Shown: piece after piece, positions 24,740 to 57,012 of the stretch
Position numbering within the stretch: position 1 is the first letter of the stretch
How the letters are laid out: each line of letters starts with the position of its first letter
Assembly (NCBI GenBank): GCA_029747015.1
Contig: JAKOGI010001279.1
Span: forward strand, 186,501-250,500
Direction: 5' to 3'
DNA length: 64,000 nt
Source of the DNA: Carnegiea gigantea
Taxonomy: Eukaryota; Streptophyta; Magnoliopsida; Caryophyllales; Cactaceae
Notes under the pieces: generated by a model
Databases searched by the model: none
What the model was told of the DNA's origin: nothing
The model's input: the letters and a program-made list of their open reading frames with translations, nothing else
Position numbers and translations under genes: made by a program

Positions 24740-24904
24740 TGATAACGAACATATGCAAGGAAAATGTTATATTATTCAAAGTGATTCTACTGGACATATA
24801 TACACATAGAGCCTACCTAACTTTGGGAAGAAAATAATTCTAGGTCCTAAAATTAAGGAAAAAATAAAGCGATTATGTTATATACAAAATTACATATGGT
24901 AACA
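24740..24904 (-). repeat. 3' LTR of the deleted Copia
   Basis: 165 bp, starting TGATAACGAAC and ending ATGGTAACA on the + strand. Very similar to 25905-26069, with only scattered mismatches. The polypurine tract follows on the + side. Confidence 0.9.
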
Positions 24905-25368
24905 TCCCCCCTGAAAGTCAAGATGACGATACAGAGGTCAAATTGAGTTTGGAGACTAAATAATGAGAACGCCCTGGTAGAAGTGATTTAGTGAAGATGT
25001 CAGCTGTTTGCTCACTAGAAGAAATCGAAGCAAGCGACAAGTCCCACTAGAGAAGATGTTGCCTAATGAAATGGCAATCAACTTCTATATGCTTGGTTCG
25101 CTCGTAGAAGACATCATTGTGAGCTATCTGAACGGTACTTTGATTGTCACAGTAAATTGTGGTCGCTGTATGCTGAGTTACACCTAAGTCTTTCAACAAT
25201 AATCGTAACTATACCCACTCTAAGGTGGTATCTGCAAGAGCTCGATATTCTGCTTCTATGCTGGAATAAGCTACAACTGTTTGTTTCTTACTATGCCATG
25301 AGATTAAGGAGTCACCCCCCCAAAAAAAAACTACCTGCTGTAGAACGTCTGTCTGGTGGATCTCCTGC

Positions 25369-25620
25369 CTAATCTGAATTTGAATAAGCTTTTAGCTCTA
25401 GTGAAGAGTTAAAAGGAAAGTAGAGTCCTTGGAATGTTGTATCCTTCACATAGCGGAGGATCCTTAGTACAGCAGCATAGTGGGTGGTGTGAGGTGCAGC
25501 TAGGAATTGACTGACCACATGAACAGCATGTGCTATGTTAGGTCTTATGATAGTGAGGTATACAAGACTACCTAGTAGTTGGCGATATAAAGTAGTATCA
25601 GGCAAAGGTGATCCATCCAT
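25369..25620 (-). pseudogene. Copia RT end / RNase H start in the deleted element
   Basis: The 83-codon minus-strand frame reads LYRQLLGSLVYLTIIRPNIA and then VVSQFLAAPHTTHYAAVLRI, the conserved stretch between Copia RT and RNase H, ending [12 protein letters not shown] at the RNase H start. RNase H remnants continue to about 24960 in broken frames. Everything upstream in the polyprotein is absent. Confidence 0.85.
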
Positions 25621-25655
25621 GAGTGAGAACTTTGTATTAACTCAAAAGCTTAAGC

Positions 25656-25802
25656 TGATGGTTGAAGGCCCGGGAATAAGTTTATCCTCTAATACGCCCC
25701 CTCACACAAATGCCCTTTGGGCTTAAAGGTGATGGTTGAAGGCCCAGGAATAGGTTCATCCTCTAACACATCATCTCACGCGAATTCCCTTTGGGCTTGA
25801 AG
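25656..25802 (-). repeat. 73-bp direct repeat in the deleted Copia leader
   Basis: Two copies (from about 25656 and about 25730) share GATGGTTGAAGGCCC and CCCTTTGGGCTT. They lie in the leader between the primer site and the truncated pol. Confidence 0.75.
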
Positions 25803-25891
25803 CGTGGATGCTGCAAAGGCTCCTCCTACCTTGCGCAATAAATCAATATGGGGGCTGCTGAGTTTCGAACTTGAGACCTCTCACTCAGAAA

Positions 25892-25904
25892 GGCTCTGAT
25901 ACCA
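25892..25904 (-). other. Primer binding site of the deleted Copia
   Basis: The minus strand reads TGGTATCAGAGCC, a perfect match to the plant iMet-tRNA 3' complement, with zero spacing from the LTR at 25905. Confidence 0.92.
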
Positions 25905-26069
25905 TGATAGCGAATATATGAGAGGAAAAAGTTATATTATTCAAAGTGATTCTACTGGACATATATACACATAGAGCTCACCTAACTTTGGGAAGAAAAT
26001 TATTCTAGGTCCTAAAATCAAGGAGAAAATAAAGCTATTGTGTCATATACAAAATTGCCGATGGTAACA
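25905..26069 (-). repeat. 5' LTR of the deleted Copia
   Basis: 165 bp, starting TGATAGCGAAT and ending ATGGTAACA on the + strand. Same length as its partner at 24740-24904. Confidence 0.9.
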
Positions 26070-26492
26070 TCTTCCATGATCTTTTTAGCTAATGTTTCTC
26101 ATAAAGAAAAGGACATAGTTTCTGCTATGTTCCATATTCCTACTCTAGAAACTTTAGGGAAGTACATGGGTTGCCCTTCCATCCATCGAAGGAAGAAAAT
26201 CCCTCACTTTTCCCATTTGTTAGAAAGAGCTAATAAAAACCTAGCTCTTGAAAGCTAATTGTCTATCAAAACCTGGCAGATCTGTAGTAATCTGGTCCAA
26301 TCTCAAATCTTTGCTGGCTCATAGATTGCAGCAATACTTTAAATTGCCACAGCACACTTGTAATGCTCTTGATACGTACAAATATGGGTCTGATGATGGC
26401 CAATTTAGTAAGTTGTCTAGGAACACTGACTTTTGGGTTTAGAACTTTATTCATACGCCTGCCTACCTTTAAGTCCGGTATTCAACGAAAAA

Positions 26493-26933
26493 ATGGGGTG
26501 GGCAACAAGTCAGGTACTTATTGATTCAAGTGGGTTGCCCAGTTTAAAATAGTGTCAACAAAGGGTCGAGTCAATAGTGGGCTGACATGTGAAAGCATAT
26601 TAATGGATCAGACCATGTCGGTCAATTAATGGTCCATGTAGTGAGCCATTACTTTTTCCACTTATTTGTCGCATTAATTTATATGTTACAATTACTTAAA
26701 CTTATTAGCAATACTTTATACATAACAATAACTGTTACACACAGTTTCATGTGTAACTTTGTTCTATTTTAAACCAGACCAAAAGCGAGTTGTGTATGGG
26801 CGACTCAACCCGACCCATTTATTCGTATAAAAGGTCCGACCTGACCCAAATCATTAACCGACCTACCATAGCCCGACTCAGCCCACTTTGGAACGGATGA
26901 CCTTAACGCGACCTGGTCCATTGCCCACCCCTT
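26493..26933. mobile_element. Second non-autonomous hAT copy, degraded
   Basis: The ends TGGGGTGGGCAAC and, reverse-complemented, AAGGGGTGGGCAATGGACC match the termini of the 5724-6320 element. The interior is clearly homologous (shared cues: TACATAACAATAA, CGACCCATTTA, CCATTGCCCACCCC). I could not find a convincing 8-bp duplication, and the exact ends may be off by a few bases. Confidence 0.72.
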
Positions 26934-26941
26934 GCATTGTA

Positions 26942-26945
<4 letters not shown>

Positions 26946-26993
<48 letters not shown>
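26946..26993. repeat. (AT)n microsatellite
   Basis: Uninterrupted AT repeat directly after the hAT copy. Confidence 0.95.
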
Positions 26994-26995
<2 letters not shown>

Positions 26996-27019
26996 TACTT
27001 GCTCTTATTATAAAATACT

Positions 27020-27055
27020 AGTATGCATCCCGTACTTCACATAGGCATATGCATA
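27020..27055 (-). mobile_element. Possible Helitron 3' terminus (minus strand)
   Basis: The + strand reads ACTAGTATGCATCCCGTAC. Its reverse complement ends in CTAGT after a GC-rich degenerate hairpin region, as Helitron 3' ends do. A similar weaker motif (ACTAATGTGCATTCCATGC) lies at about 28970. No 5' ends were assigned. Confidence 0.4.
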
Positions 27056-27904
27056 ATTTTATAATCTCACCATTTTTTTAAAGAGCTTGCGGCCTCATCA
27101 ATAATTCTGATTAGAAGCACTAATATGTTAATTGGTATAGGAAAAATATCTATATAAACCATTTTATTTTTGGCATATTGTTTGGATTGAGAACTACATT
27201 TTGAGTTGGACATTATTTTTATTATGATAAGAGAACAATTCTTATGTTGATGGTTTTAGAAAAAAAAGAACAAAAGAGGGGGGAAAATTGTCAAGAGATT
27301 GGTGTCAAACAGTGTACAAATATGATAATTACATATATAACTTTGAAGCATGTAAATGCATTTACAATGTAATAGGGAATTGAAAATCGAAGATTTTGTC
27401 TTCGAACAATTGCTTGTAATTTAATATATATAATAATGTATCAATTTGTATTTAGTTATTAAAAAGATATAGGATCATTTTGAAAATAAGGCAAGTTTGG
27501 ATCTCAATTCCTAAATGTCACAATTTAGTGCAGTTCTTATGGATATGTTTGTAAAATAAATCTCACAATTACATAAAATGCCTTGTTTGGTTTGATATAA
27601 TTAAAGTGATAAACGCAATTAATAATGCAATAATGATTCCATTATCATATTTGGTTATCGTTATGCAATGCAATCAAATTTATATTGCAATCACATTTAC
27701 TTCAACCAATGTAATTACCATTACTTAACAATTTGCTAAACAATTTAGATTACATTCCTTATATAACCAAAGTTTAGCTTACTTAGAGTCTTCAATGTTG
27801 TATGGCCATCGGCTCATTGTCCCCTTCTATACTATGCTCTCTCTCCTCACCCCCCCCTTCCAACTCGACAATATCATCACTTTCTATATCCTGTTCTTCC
27901 TATT

Positions 27905-27924
27905 TGTTGTTGTTGTAGTAGTTA

Positions 27925-27987
<63 letters not shown>

Positions 27988-27990
27988 TTA
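27905..27990. repeat. Compound (TTG/GTA/ATA)n trinucleotide microsatellite
   Basis: Runs of TTG, then GTA, then ATA units. It produces an artefactual poly-Val/poly-Ile reading frame. Confidence 0.95.
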
Positions 27991-28194
27991 TTAAATGCCC
28001 AACCCCTGCAACTCTCTCTCTTGCTCTTTGTCTATGCTTTATACCTGCTTTTTCCCACCTATTTTATTATTTCAAGAAATATTTTTTGATCTTCTATCAA
28101 ATGTAAATTTATGTAATTATATTTCTTTTGTACTTTTGTTATCAAAGCTTTTTCTAAAGCACAGAAATTGCTGAAATTGCACAAAATCATGAGA

Positions 28195-28196
<2 letters not shown>

Positions 28197-28238
<42 letters not shown>
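28197..28238. repeat. (AT)n microsatellite
   Basis: About 20 AT units inside the probable MITE. Confidence 0.95.
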
Positions 28239-28240
<2 letters not shown>

Positions 28241-28599
28241 TTAGCATGTCATCTAATATAGATTCATTACATTGCATTATAAGAAACAACCAAAAATTAT
28301 AATATAATTATTATTTCATTACATTACATGAGTGATTGCATTATCTAATCAATTTCATTACATGCGTATTATATTACATCCAACCAAACGCTACAAAAGT
28401 ATCCAATGATCATGTTATACTTGTAAAATAAATATCATCATTTAAAGGTCCTTTTAGTAAAGAAAGAAAATAGAAGATATAAAGAATATCAAATCATGTA
28501 TGATAAATGCATTTACATACTTCAAAGTTACATATACAATCTTTAAATATGTGTACCATTTTACACTAACCTATGCACCTTTTTTCCCCTTTTTTTAGA

Positions 28600-30467
28600 T
28601 AAAAAATCCAATATAAATTTTTTTCTCCTACCTCTTTATACTTCATCTTAGCAAGGGAACCATATTTTTATTCTTGGCATATGTTTATTGTCATTGGGGT
28701 GCTGTCTCTTCAAATTTGATAAATTATAGTTGTCTTCATTATCATAATTAAAATTACATTTTATGCTTATAATCTTATTTTGTTTTAAATTCATAATTGT
28801 TAAAATAATAGAATAAAGAAAAAATAATTTAATATTGATACTTGATTGTAGATAATAAAATTGATGATCGTTAAATTAACTAAATAAAGAATAATCATAA
28901 AGAACCAACAGGAACTTGACAACTATCAAAATACTATTAACTCATTCAACCCATTTAGTTTTATATTATACTAATGTGCATTCCATGCTTTGCACAACAT
29001 GTCTTGAAGTTCTGTAGTGTTACATCTTTTTAGGGTATTTGTAATCTAATGACAATATTATAAAATATTTTATTTTTCACATATGGTTTTGATTTACATG
29101 CATATAAAATTATTGTGCATTACTTTATTACTGTTAATATATTGTGCATTTCTTCCTTTTTAGTGTCTAGTTAGGTTAGATTATTTTCATTGTTATAACT
29201 ATAATAATTTATATTGATTTTTTTATTATTATTATCCTTCTGAAATGTTTGTAACCACCAAAATAATTGCATGAAATATTAATACTTTCATTCTTATTTT
29301 ATTACATACCAAAGCTATTTTTGACTTCTCAAACCTTATAAATAATGGAGTAAATATATCTTCAATTATTACTATTCACAAATTAAATTTACTTGTAAAA
29401 CATTTTTTACATTTAAGACTCGCTCAACAGAGTTATTATCACTCCAACGTCGATCGGCTAAGGTATGGTCTCTACGTCCCTTATGGTGTTGTTTTTTTAC
29501 GCTTTTATGGTGTTTTGAGCATTTCCCTTTTTGACTTTTTGTTTATTCAATTCATAGCTTTATTATAATAATATTTTTCTATGGACCTCTTGGAATCGAT
29601 CTCTCTAAGGGTAGAAGATGCATGAAGAGGTAAAACTGTCTATATTTGGATCTCTCTAGATTCCGTGAAAGTGATATCTACACTAGGAGTTGCTGTTGTT
29701 GCACTTGTTTGAGTAAAAGCATACATAAACAAGTGAAAGCATATATTAAATGCCCATTACTATTATTATTTTAATTTAGAATTAACAATTAAAATTGAGC
29801 TAATTGAAATTAAGGAAAAAAGCTAATAGTGATACGACGCTTATCAATTATACACCAATCTATTCAGTTTTGTATTATATATATTATATGTTATATGTAT
29901 ATGATATGATTCTAGTTGGTTTGAATCAAATTACTACTTAAGTTACTTTATTCAACTTAACATTTTATCTAATAATTAATTTCAATTCCAATCAGGTGAC
30001 GACGTGCAACTGATTTGATTCAATCCATCTTTCCAATGTCAAGCTAAAACAAATAATGCTCAATCATATCAACTAACAAACTATTTAATTAACCGAAAAA
30101 GTTTAACGAACCAACATTATTAATAAATTAACCTTTTCCTAGGCAACAACAACACATTAATTAATAAATTAAACTAGAGAGGTTCAAAATTTGAATGTAT
30201 ACGTAATTCATTCCATACAATTTCATATTCCGCATAATACGTTGGCGTGCTTTCGCCGATAATTCCACAGTATATTAGTTACTCTATCTCAATCCGAACA
30301 CTGCTTTGCAATCATACATCATTCCAATTCTAATTATTGTCATCATCTCCCCCATTCATACATGCATGCATGTATGCCTCCATACAATTAATATTTAAGT
30401 TTATTAAAAATATATGTAAATACCCAAAATGCCCTATAGTAGTGTATACCACATCCAAGATATACTA
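28600..30467. other. Gene-free AT-rich region
   Basis: No coding similarity seen. It holds a degenerate Helitron-end-like motif near 28970 and otherwise only AT-rich sequence. Confidence 0.4.
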
Positions 30468-30487
30468 TAATTAGTCATATCCAACCA

Positions 30488-30670
30488 AGGGGTTGTGGCG
30501 CAGTGGTAGCTCACTTTGTTCCTTCACCAATTGATCAGGGGTTTGATCCTTGATCTTTGAGAATGGAAAGCTATTCCTGGCCAGCCCTTTTACCCTTAAG
30601 TGGAGCTCGCGGGACGAGTAAATTAATCACTGCGATCGGCAGTGGATACTTTTGATTAAACCAAAAAAAA
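30488..30670 (+). mobile_element. tRNA-derived SINE (Au-SINE-like) upstream of the transporter gene
   Basis: The head reads GGGGTTGTGGCGCAGTGGTAG with a pol III A box (TGGCGCAGTGGTAGC), and the B box is GGTTTGATCC at about 30541-30550. The tail is short and A-rich (to 30670). Flanking copies TAATTAGTCATATCCAA (30468-30484) and TAATTAGTCCCATCCAA (30671-30687) form a 17-bp target duplication with two mismatches. It sits about 400 bp upstream of the putative TATA box. It is not a tRNA gene, because the body does not fold as a full tRNA. Confidence 0.87.
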
Positions 30671-31072
30671 TAATTAGTCCCATCCAAAAAAGAAAAAGAA
30701 ATTATACTATATGATTAGTATTAAAAAAATATACAATCAGCTTCGAGACACGTTACCGTCAGCCGTGACATAAAAACTTGCTTACATAAATGTTGGTAGC
30801 CCAAATAGTTGATTAATCTGAACTCTTTCTGTTATTAGTTTGAGAATATTTTTTTGAGCATATTTTAATTTAAGTTTGGATATAAATAACGAATAAAATC
30901 ACAACTCCGGATTCTGTAAGATGATCTTGCAGCTGGTCGGTCGCCTCAAAATGCGAATTGTCTCTTCTTCCTTCCTTGGTTTTCTCTCTCCTCTCCTGAA
31001 AATCTTCTTCCATTAATCTTAATTTCCAGAACCCCCCCCCCCCCTTTTGCACATGCACCATGCATCTTCCTG

Positions 31073-31079
31073 TATATAT
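31073..31079 (+). promoter_or_regulatory. Putative TATA box of the ABCG transporter gene
   Basis: TATATAT lies about 170 bp upstream of the ATG. It is followed some 30-60 bp later by a CT-rich stretch (31120-31137) typical of plant 5' leaders. No transcript data, so the start site is inferred. Confidence 0.5.
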
Positions 31080-31184
31080 TATTATGCATTAGACACTCGC
31101 TGTGCAGTTTATTAGATTCCTTCTCTCTCTCTCTCTTGCATCCCCCCCCCTCCAAAAAAAAAAATCAAAATATTTGACGTGGGC

Positions 31185-31208
31185 ATGAAAGTGTCAATAC
31201 TTTTGTAG
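31185..31208 (+). promoter_or_regulatory. Upstream ORF (7 codons) in the transporter 5' leader
   Basis: ATG AAA GTG TCA ATA CTT TTG TAG lies 40 bp before the main start codon. If transcription starts near 31105, ribosomes scanning the leader meet this short frame first, which could lower translation of the transporter. Confidence 0.5.
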
Positions 31209-31247
31209 CACTTGGATAGAAGATTAATTAATTAATTAATTGAGTTG

Positions 31248-52991
<21,744 letters not shown>

Positions 52992-53170
52992 AAGAATTCG
53001 AGTTCTGATCATTCCTTTTTTTGCATTCTTTGTCATTGTTGGAGCAAATGTATACAAGGCAAGTACATTGTGTAATTAGTCAGTGAGTTTTTATGCACAA
53101 ATAGAATGAATGAAAATGTCGTAAATGTGATGTAACCACAAGTTTAGTCATAATAAGTTGCTGGATTTTT
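52992..53170 (+). terminator. Likely 3' UTR and polyadenylation region of the transporter gene
   Basis: After the stop codon come T-rich and TGTA/TTGT-rich segments and AATGAA (53105-53110) and TAATAAG (about 53151) signal-like hexamers. The actual cleavage site cannot be fixed without transcripts. Confidence 0.4.
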
Positions 53171-53189
53171 CGTAATTTTGTTTTGCATT

Positions 53190-55620
53190 GTGCTGTTTTT
53201 TTCGACGTGATTCTCTTTATTGGGCCAAAGCAGTAATCTAGGCTGGCTCAATTTGAGTTGGTGCAAACTCGCAATGCCGGCACTGTATTTTGCATAGTCT
53301 AGAATCAAAGCTTAATAACTAGGTCAATTGATATCCTGTTTGAAGTCAATTTTTTTAAAAGATTCGAAACTACTTTTAAAATAGCCGCTTAAAATTAAGT
53401 GAACCCTAAATTAGTCTAATGCCGTTCTAGCTAAGCTAGTGGTTCAATTTTTTTCCATCCTCAATAAAGTTAAAATTTCCTTAGCTAAAACCACTTGTAG
53501 GAGAAAAAAAAAAGTCCACTCTACTTGTTGATTGTAATTTTGTGATTCTTTTGATGTGATTATTCTAGCGATTAACTACTCAAAACAAAATTTCCTTGAG
53601 TATATCTTGTTTAAGAATACATTTCACTGAAATTTACGAGGCTTGCAACTACATGAGTAATTATATGATTTAAAGCTTGTAAGGTTATACAAAAATGGAT
53701 CTATCGCAAACTAATACAATGCTAGACAACGACATAAAGCACCATTATACTATGATAAATTTAACTATAATTTTTAGACAGGTAGAAAAATATACTCATA
53801 GTAGGTTATTCAGAAAACACACTTAAGAGTTCTGCTGTGTTAGCCGAAGAGCAATATGTTATTGTCCCAATTATGAATGAGACACGACCTAGGAGTTGGG
53901 GGGCATCTTGATTGCCCCTGCTTAATAGTTTCTAGCCGAACGTTTGCGCGGTTGGTTTCTAATTGTCAACCAGCCCAATGCATAACCCCCCATTTGTTTC
54001 AGTCTGCTGCGTGATGATGGGCTCGGTGTTACAAAAATGGAGTTGGGAATAGCTTTAACGTGTGTTCAACTCCAACAATAATTTTCTTTTTTCCTTAAAG
54101 AAAATAATAATTTTCTTCTTAATTCAATAAGCCCCCAAAAAGTTCTTCGGATTTAGTTTGTCTTATCATTTTTAAATTAGGAAATTCGTAAATTAGTCTT
54201 AGGATTAGGTATATGCTAACATCTTTTTTGGAGACTACATGAACTAAGATCATTAGTTTTATCTACAAATAAAATTTGTAGAATATGAAAGAGGAGAAAG
54301 GTATTCAACAACTGTAACCTCTAACAAGGAAGATTTGTCCCTTTCTCAAACTTAGAGTACTAAACAATTACGACAACATAATATGTGTGCATAAGGTACT
54401 TAATGTGGTTATACACACTTTAGAAGCAAATTACTAATTAACTTCTTCATGGAAAAAGGGACTTATGAATCTATCCTCACTTTTATTCTCCCGATTATTT
54501 AGTTGGGTATGAGCCTTATAATAATAAAGAAAGACAAAACAGCTACTACACAAATATGATTTCTCATGTTTGACATATCATCACATTTCGAAACTTGACA
54601 TCACAAATGGTCATTCTCACATCGACTTCGATCAACTAAACATTGTTTGATCCCTGTCAACCAAAATATTATAGAAATTAAGATTCTTCACCTGATTAAG
54701 CAATTTTTTTTTTAGCATAATGGATTTGGGTCATGTGGTGTTAGATGGAGGATTGAAATTTTTGTTCATATAGTCCATCCATCTAATAATCGGGATTTTG
54801 AGCTATTAAAAAAATTTACCATTAGGGGTAAAATATTATACACACTAATAACAAAAAATCTCTTCCCCATTCACCGCTCCTAACAATTAATTGCAAAGAA
54901 TTCTATTTAGTAAAAAAAAAAAAAAAAAAACTGCTAGTAGTAATTGTCTTAAAGACCACTCAGATGAACAGAGGGAGGAGCATCAACATATGATATTCAA
55001 ATGTGTTTAGTTGAAAAGAGAACAGTTTTCTTCTTTTCTGCCATTTGGTGAACAAAGGACGGTCAAATTATTTTCAAGCAAAATATTTTTCATTTTTATA
55101 GGGAAAAAAATTAATTTCTTTTGTAGATGTAATTTGAGTCTTTTCCTACTGATTGCTTTAATATTTATTAATTTGTTTCCTTTATATTATTCTATAGTCC
55201 AATTAAACGGTCTCATTCAATTTGAGTTGCTATTTTCTCTTTCCCTCTAATTTGAAAAAGAAGTTTTAATTTTCCATATTTTAAATTTTCCTCATATACT
55301 GTTATATAAGTTAAAACGTAATTTTAAACATTTGGGGTCCTCTTGGCATTATTGGGCACTCAATAGAAGATGCTCACGTGTAACCATAATTGCTGGCACT
55401 TCTTTTTCCCCTCCCCACTTGGACCACCTTGTGCTTAATTGATAGCTGACGCACAAGATTTGCCAAAATAGAACATTACGTGTGAATTATAAGCGCCCCC
55501 CCCCCCCCCCCCCCGGGTCCCCCGGGAAAAGCCCCAAAAAACAAAAGAAAAAATAAGAGAAACAAATGAAGGCATTGGTTCCCTAGTTCAATGGAATATT
55601 CCTTATTCCCTGTAGTATAT
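53190..55620. other. Intergenic AT-rich region, no gene seen
   Basis: No coding similarity was recognised on either strand. It includes an A-run (54909-54930) and a long C-run at 55497-55514 followed by GGGTCCCCCGGG, which may be a low-complexity or assembly feature. Confidence 0.4.
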
Positions 55621-55899
55621 TTTTATCAGTGGCGAAATCAAAAATTTTAAATAGAGATTTCAGAAATAATATACGTAATGGTAGGCTGACCTATTTGGTA
55701 CCTCATGTCAAACACTTCGATAACTTTAACCCGATGTTAGACTTGCTCAAAAAAACCAAAATCCAAATTGATCTCCACATCCCCAAGTACATGTCGACAC
55801 CCAAGTCGTCCTAAATTACAAGACTAAGACATGGCATCTCAATTCATATCCCACATGTGTAAAATGGAATAATGAACGAAATCAAAACAAATAATGAAT

Positions 55900-56180
55900 G
55901 AAATTAAATGCAAAAAAAAAAAAACAATGAAAACGTGTGTAGCTATGTTCGAATATGGGACCTCAACTCAGCCCCCACTGTAACCAACGCACTCAAACCA
56001 CCCGGCAAGCACATCTTCATGCACAAACCAATAAATGAAACTAAATATAAAAAAAAGCATGTGTGTCAAGGCTCGAACACGCAACCGTGCTTGCCTAGTG
56101 ATGTAGTAACAACACTTCAACAGCTCAGCCAAGCAACTCTACATGTGCCTGATCGCCACATTACTTATTTATAACAAACT
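55900..56180 (-). repeat. Two tandem tRNA-like repeat units
   Basis: Read on the minus strand, two similar units (about 56160-56040 and 56020-55910) each have an A-box-like start (first unit TTGGCTGAGCTGTTG) and a B-box-like element (GTGTTCGAGCC in the first; ATATTCGAACA, degenerate, in the second), and each is followed by a T-rich run. They look like a diverged tRNA-derived SINE or dimer rather than tRNA genes. Confidence 0.4.
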
Positions 56181-56874
56181 ACTTAATTTTTAATTTTTGC
56201 CGGTTACCTTTTTTTGGGAAGGGGTGTCGAGTGATACCACTGCACACACACTGGATCCGCATATGATTTTCATTAGCCTGGTTGATAAAGACTTGCATTG
56301 TCACCCGAACTGCAACGCGAACGAGATTATTCAGTGTGCAAGGACCGTCATAATTCATGATAAATGGTTAAAAATCTAACCCAATTATTGTTAGCACATA
56401 ATCCGTCCCACAACGACTAACATGGTGAATTGTTGTCTGCCTTGCAAGAGTCATGCCCGCAATGATTGTCAAATGAAAAAAATGATTTGAACAACTGAGT
56501 GAGATTCTAAAAGCTTCTCCACCGGCTCTTTTTTATGATACACAACCCTATTATTGTTGTTACAGTAGGTGAGTTGATATCATGTGATATGCATTCTATA
56601 GAAGGGGGAAAAAAAGAAAAATCTTTGACACATATATAGAGGCATGTAGATAAATATAGTTCTTATATTGTACAATCGGGTGTACAATGGTTGTTGTCCA
56701 CCCAGCCTTCAACAGTAAATTGGCCCCTTCGAGAGTCATATGCATACACGAATTTTGAGTGTTTGAAGTAGTTGAGTCTCGAAAACTTGGAAGATGCTGA
56801 AGATCGGAGCTTTTTTGTGAGCTTCCTCTTTTTCCCTTTTCTTTTTCTCATAATGTTGTTTGAGGATTTGTGGT

Positions 56875-57000
56875 AAAATTCTATCAACAATTTGTGATAA
56901 ATTTTATCAATAATTTGGAAAGATAGAATTCTATCAACGATTGAAAGGGGTAGAATTCTATCAATAATTTATGATAAATTATATCGACAATTTTATCATC
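56875..57000. repeat. Short degenerate minisatellite (AATTCTATCAA units)
   Basis: AATTCTATCAACAATTTGTGATAAA-type units (in pieces: AATTCTATCAA, ATTT.TGATAAA) recur at least three times just before the Athila-like LTR. Confidence 0.6.
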
Positions 57001-57012
57001 AATTGCTATGTA

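Larger units (their letters stand above)
24740..26069 (-). mobile_element. Internally deleted Copia element (1330 bp) inside the LINE
   Basis: Two 165-bp LTRs (24740-24904 and 25905-26069) run TGATA...GGTAACA on the + strand and are flanked by perfect TCTTC duplications (24735-24739 and 26070-26074). On the minus strand the primer site TGGTATCAGAGCC directly abuts the right LTR (25904-25892), and the purine tract TCAGGGGGGA abuts the left LTR. Only the end of RT and RNase H remain between them, so gag, protease, integrase and most of RT are deleted. Confidence 0.93.
19576..26450 (+). mobile_element. LINE (L1-type) retrotransposon fragment, split by two later insertions
   Basis: Three host pieces belong together: 19576-20036, 24557-24739 and 26070-26450. 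The first carries RT motifs related to FRPISLCN, FVPG.QIHDNIL, KAYDRVE.EFL and SPHKWINWV. The second carries the region around the RT catalytic box, reading LTPDGSLLFCKA where L1 elements usually have FADD. The third carries LGKYMGCPSIHRRKK and a following thumb-like segment. When the Helitron is ignored the frame runs straight across (YH then IYSNREIK). The 5' endonuclease part and the 3' tail were not found. Confidence 0.82.
27580..28393. mobile_element. Probable MITE with GTTTGGTT-type termini
   Basis: The left end GCCTTGTTTGGTTTGATATAA and the reverse-complemented right end AGCGTTTGGTTGGATGTAA are imperfect inverted repeats, and the inverted similarity continues into the ATTGCATTA-rich subtermini. 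It contains GTA/ATA and AT microsatellites. No target duplication could be fixed, so the superfamily is open (Tourist-like or hAT). Confidence 0.5.
27330..28560. repeat. Inverted repeat arms around a probable MITE
   Basis: The left arm (27330-27375, with ATAACTTTGAAGCATGTAAA) is the inverse of the right arm (28505-28560, with ATACTTCAAAGTTACATATA). Weaker similarity extends outward on both sides. Between the arms lies the probable MITE at 27580-28393. Confidence 0.65.

Noticed and set aside
25656..25802. Direct repeats resembling a CRISPR or regulatory array
   Set aside because: Only two diverged copies in tandem without spacers, inside a retrotransposon leader.
27795..28106. 103-codon frame with poly-Val/poly-Ile
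   Set aside because: Product of the GTA/ATA trinucleotide repeat inside a MITE; no family similarity.
30488..30570. tRNA gene
   Set aside because: A and B boxes are present but the body lacks a complete cloverleaf and has a target-site duplication and A-rich tail, so it is a SINE.
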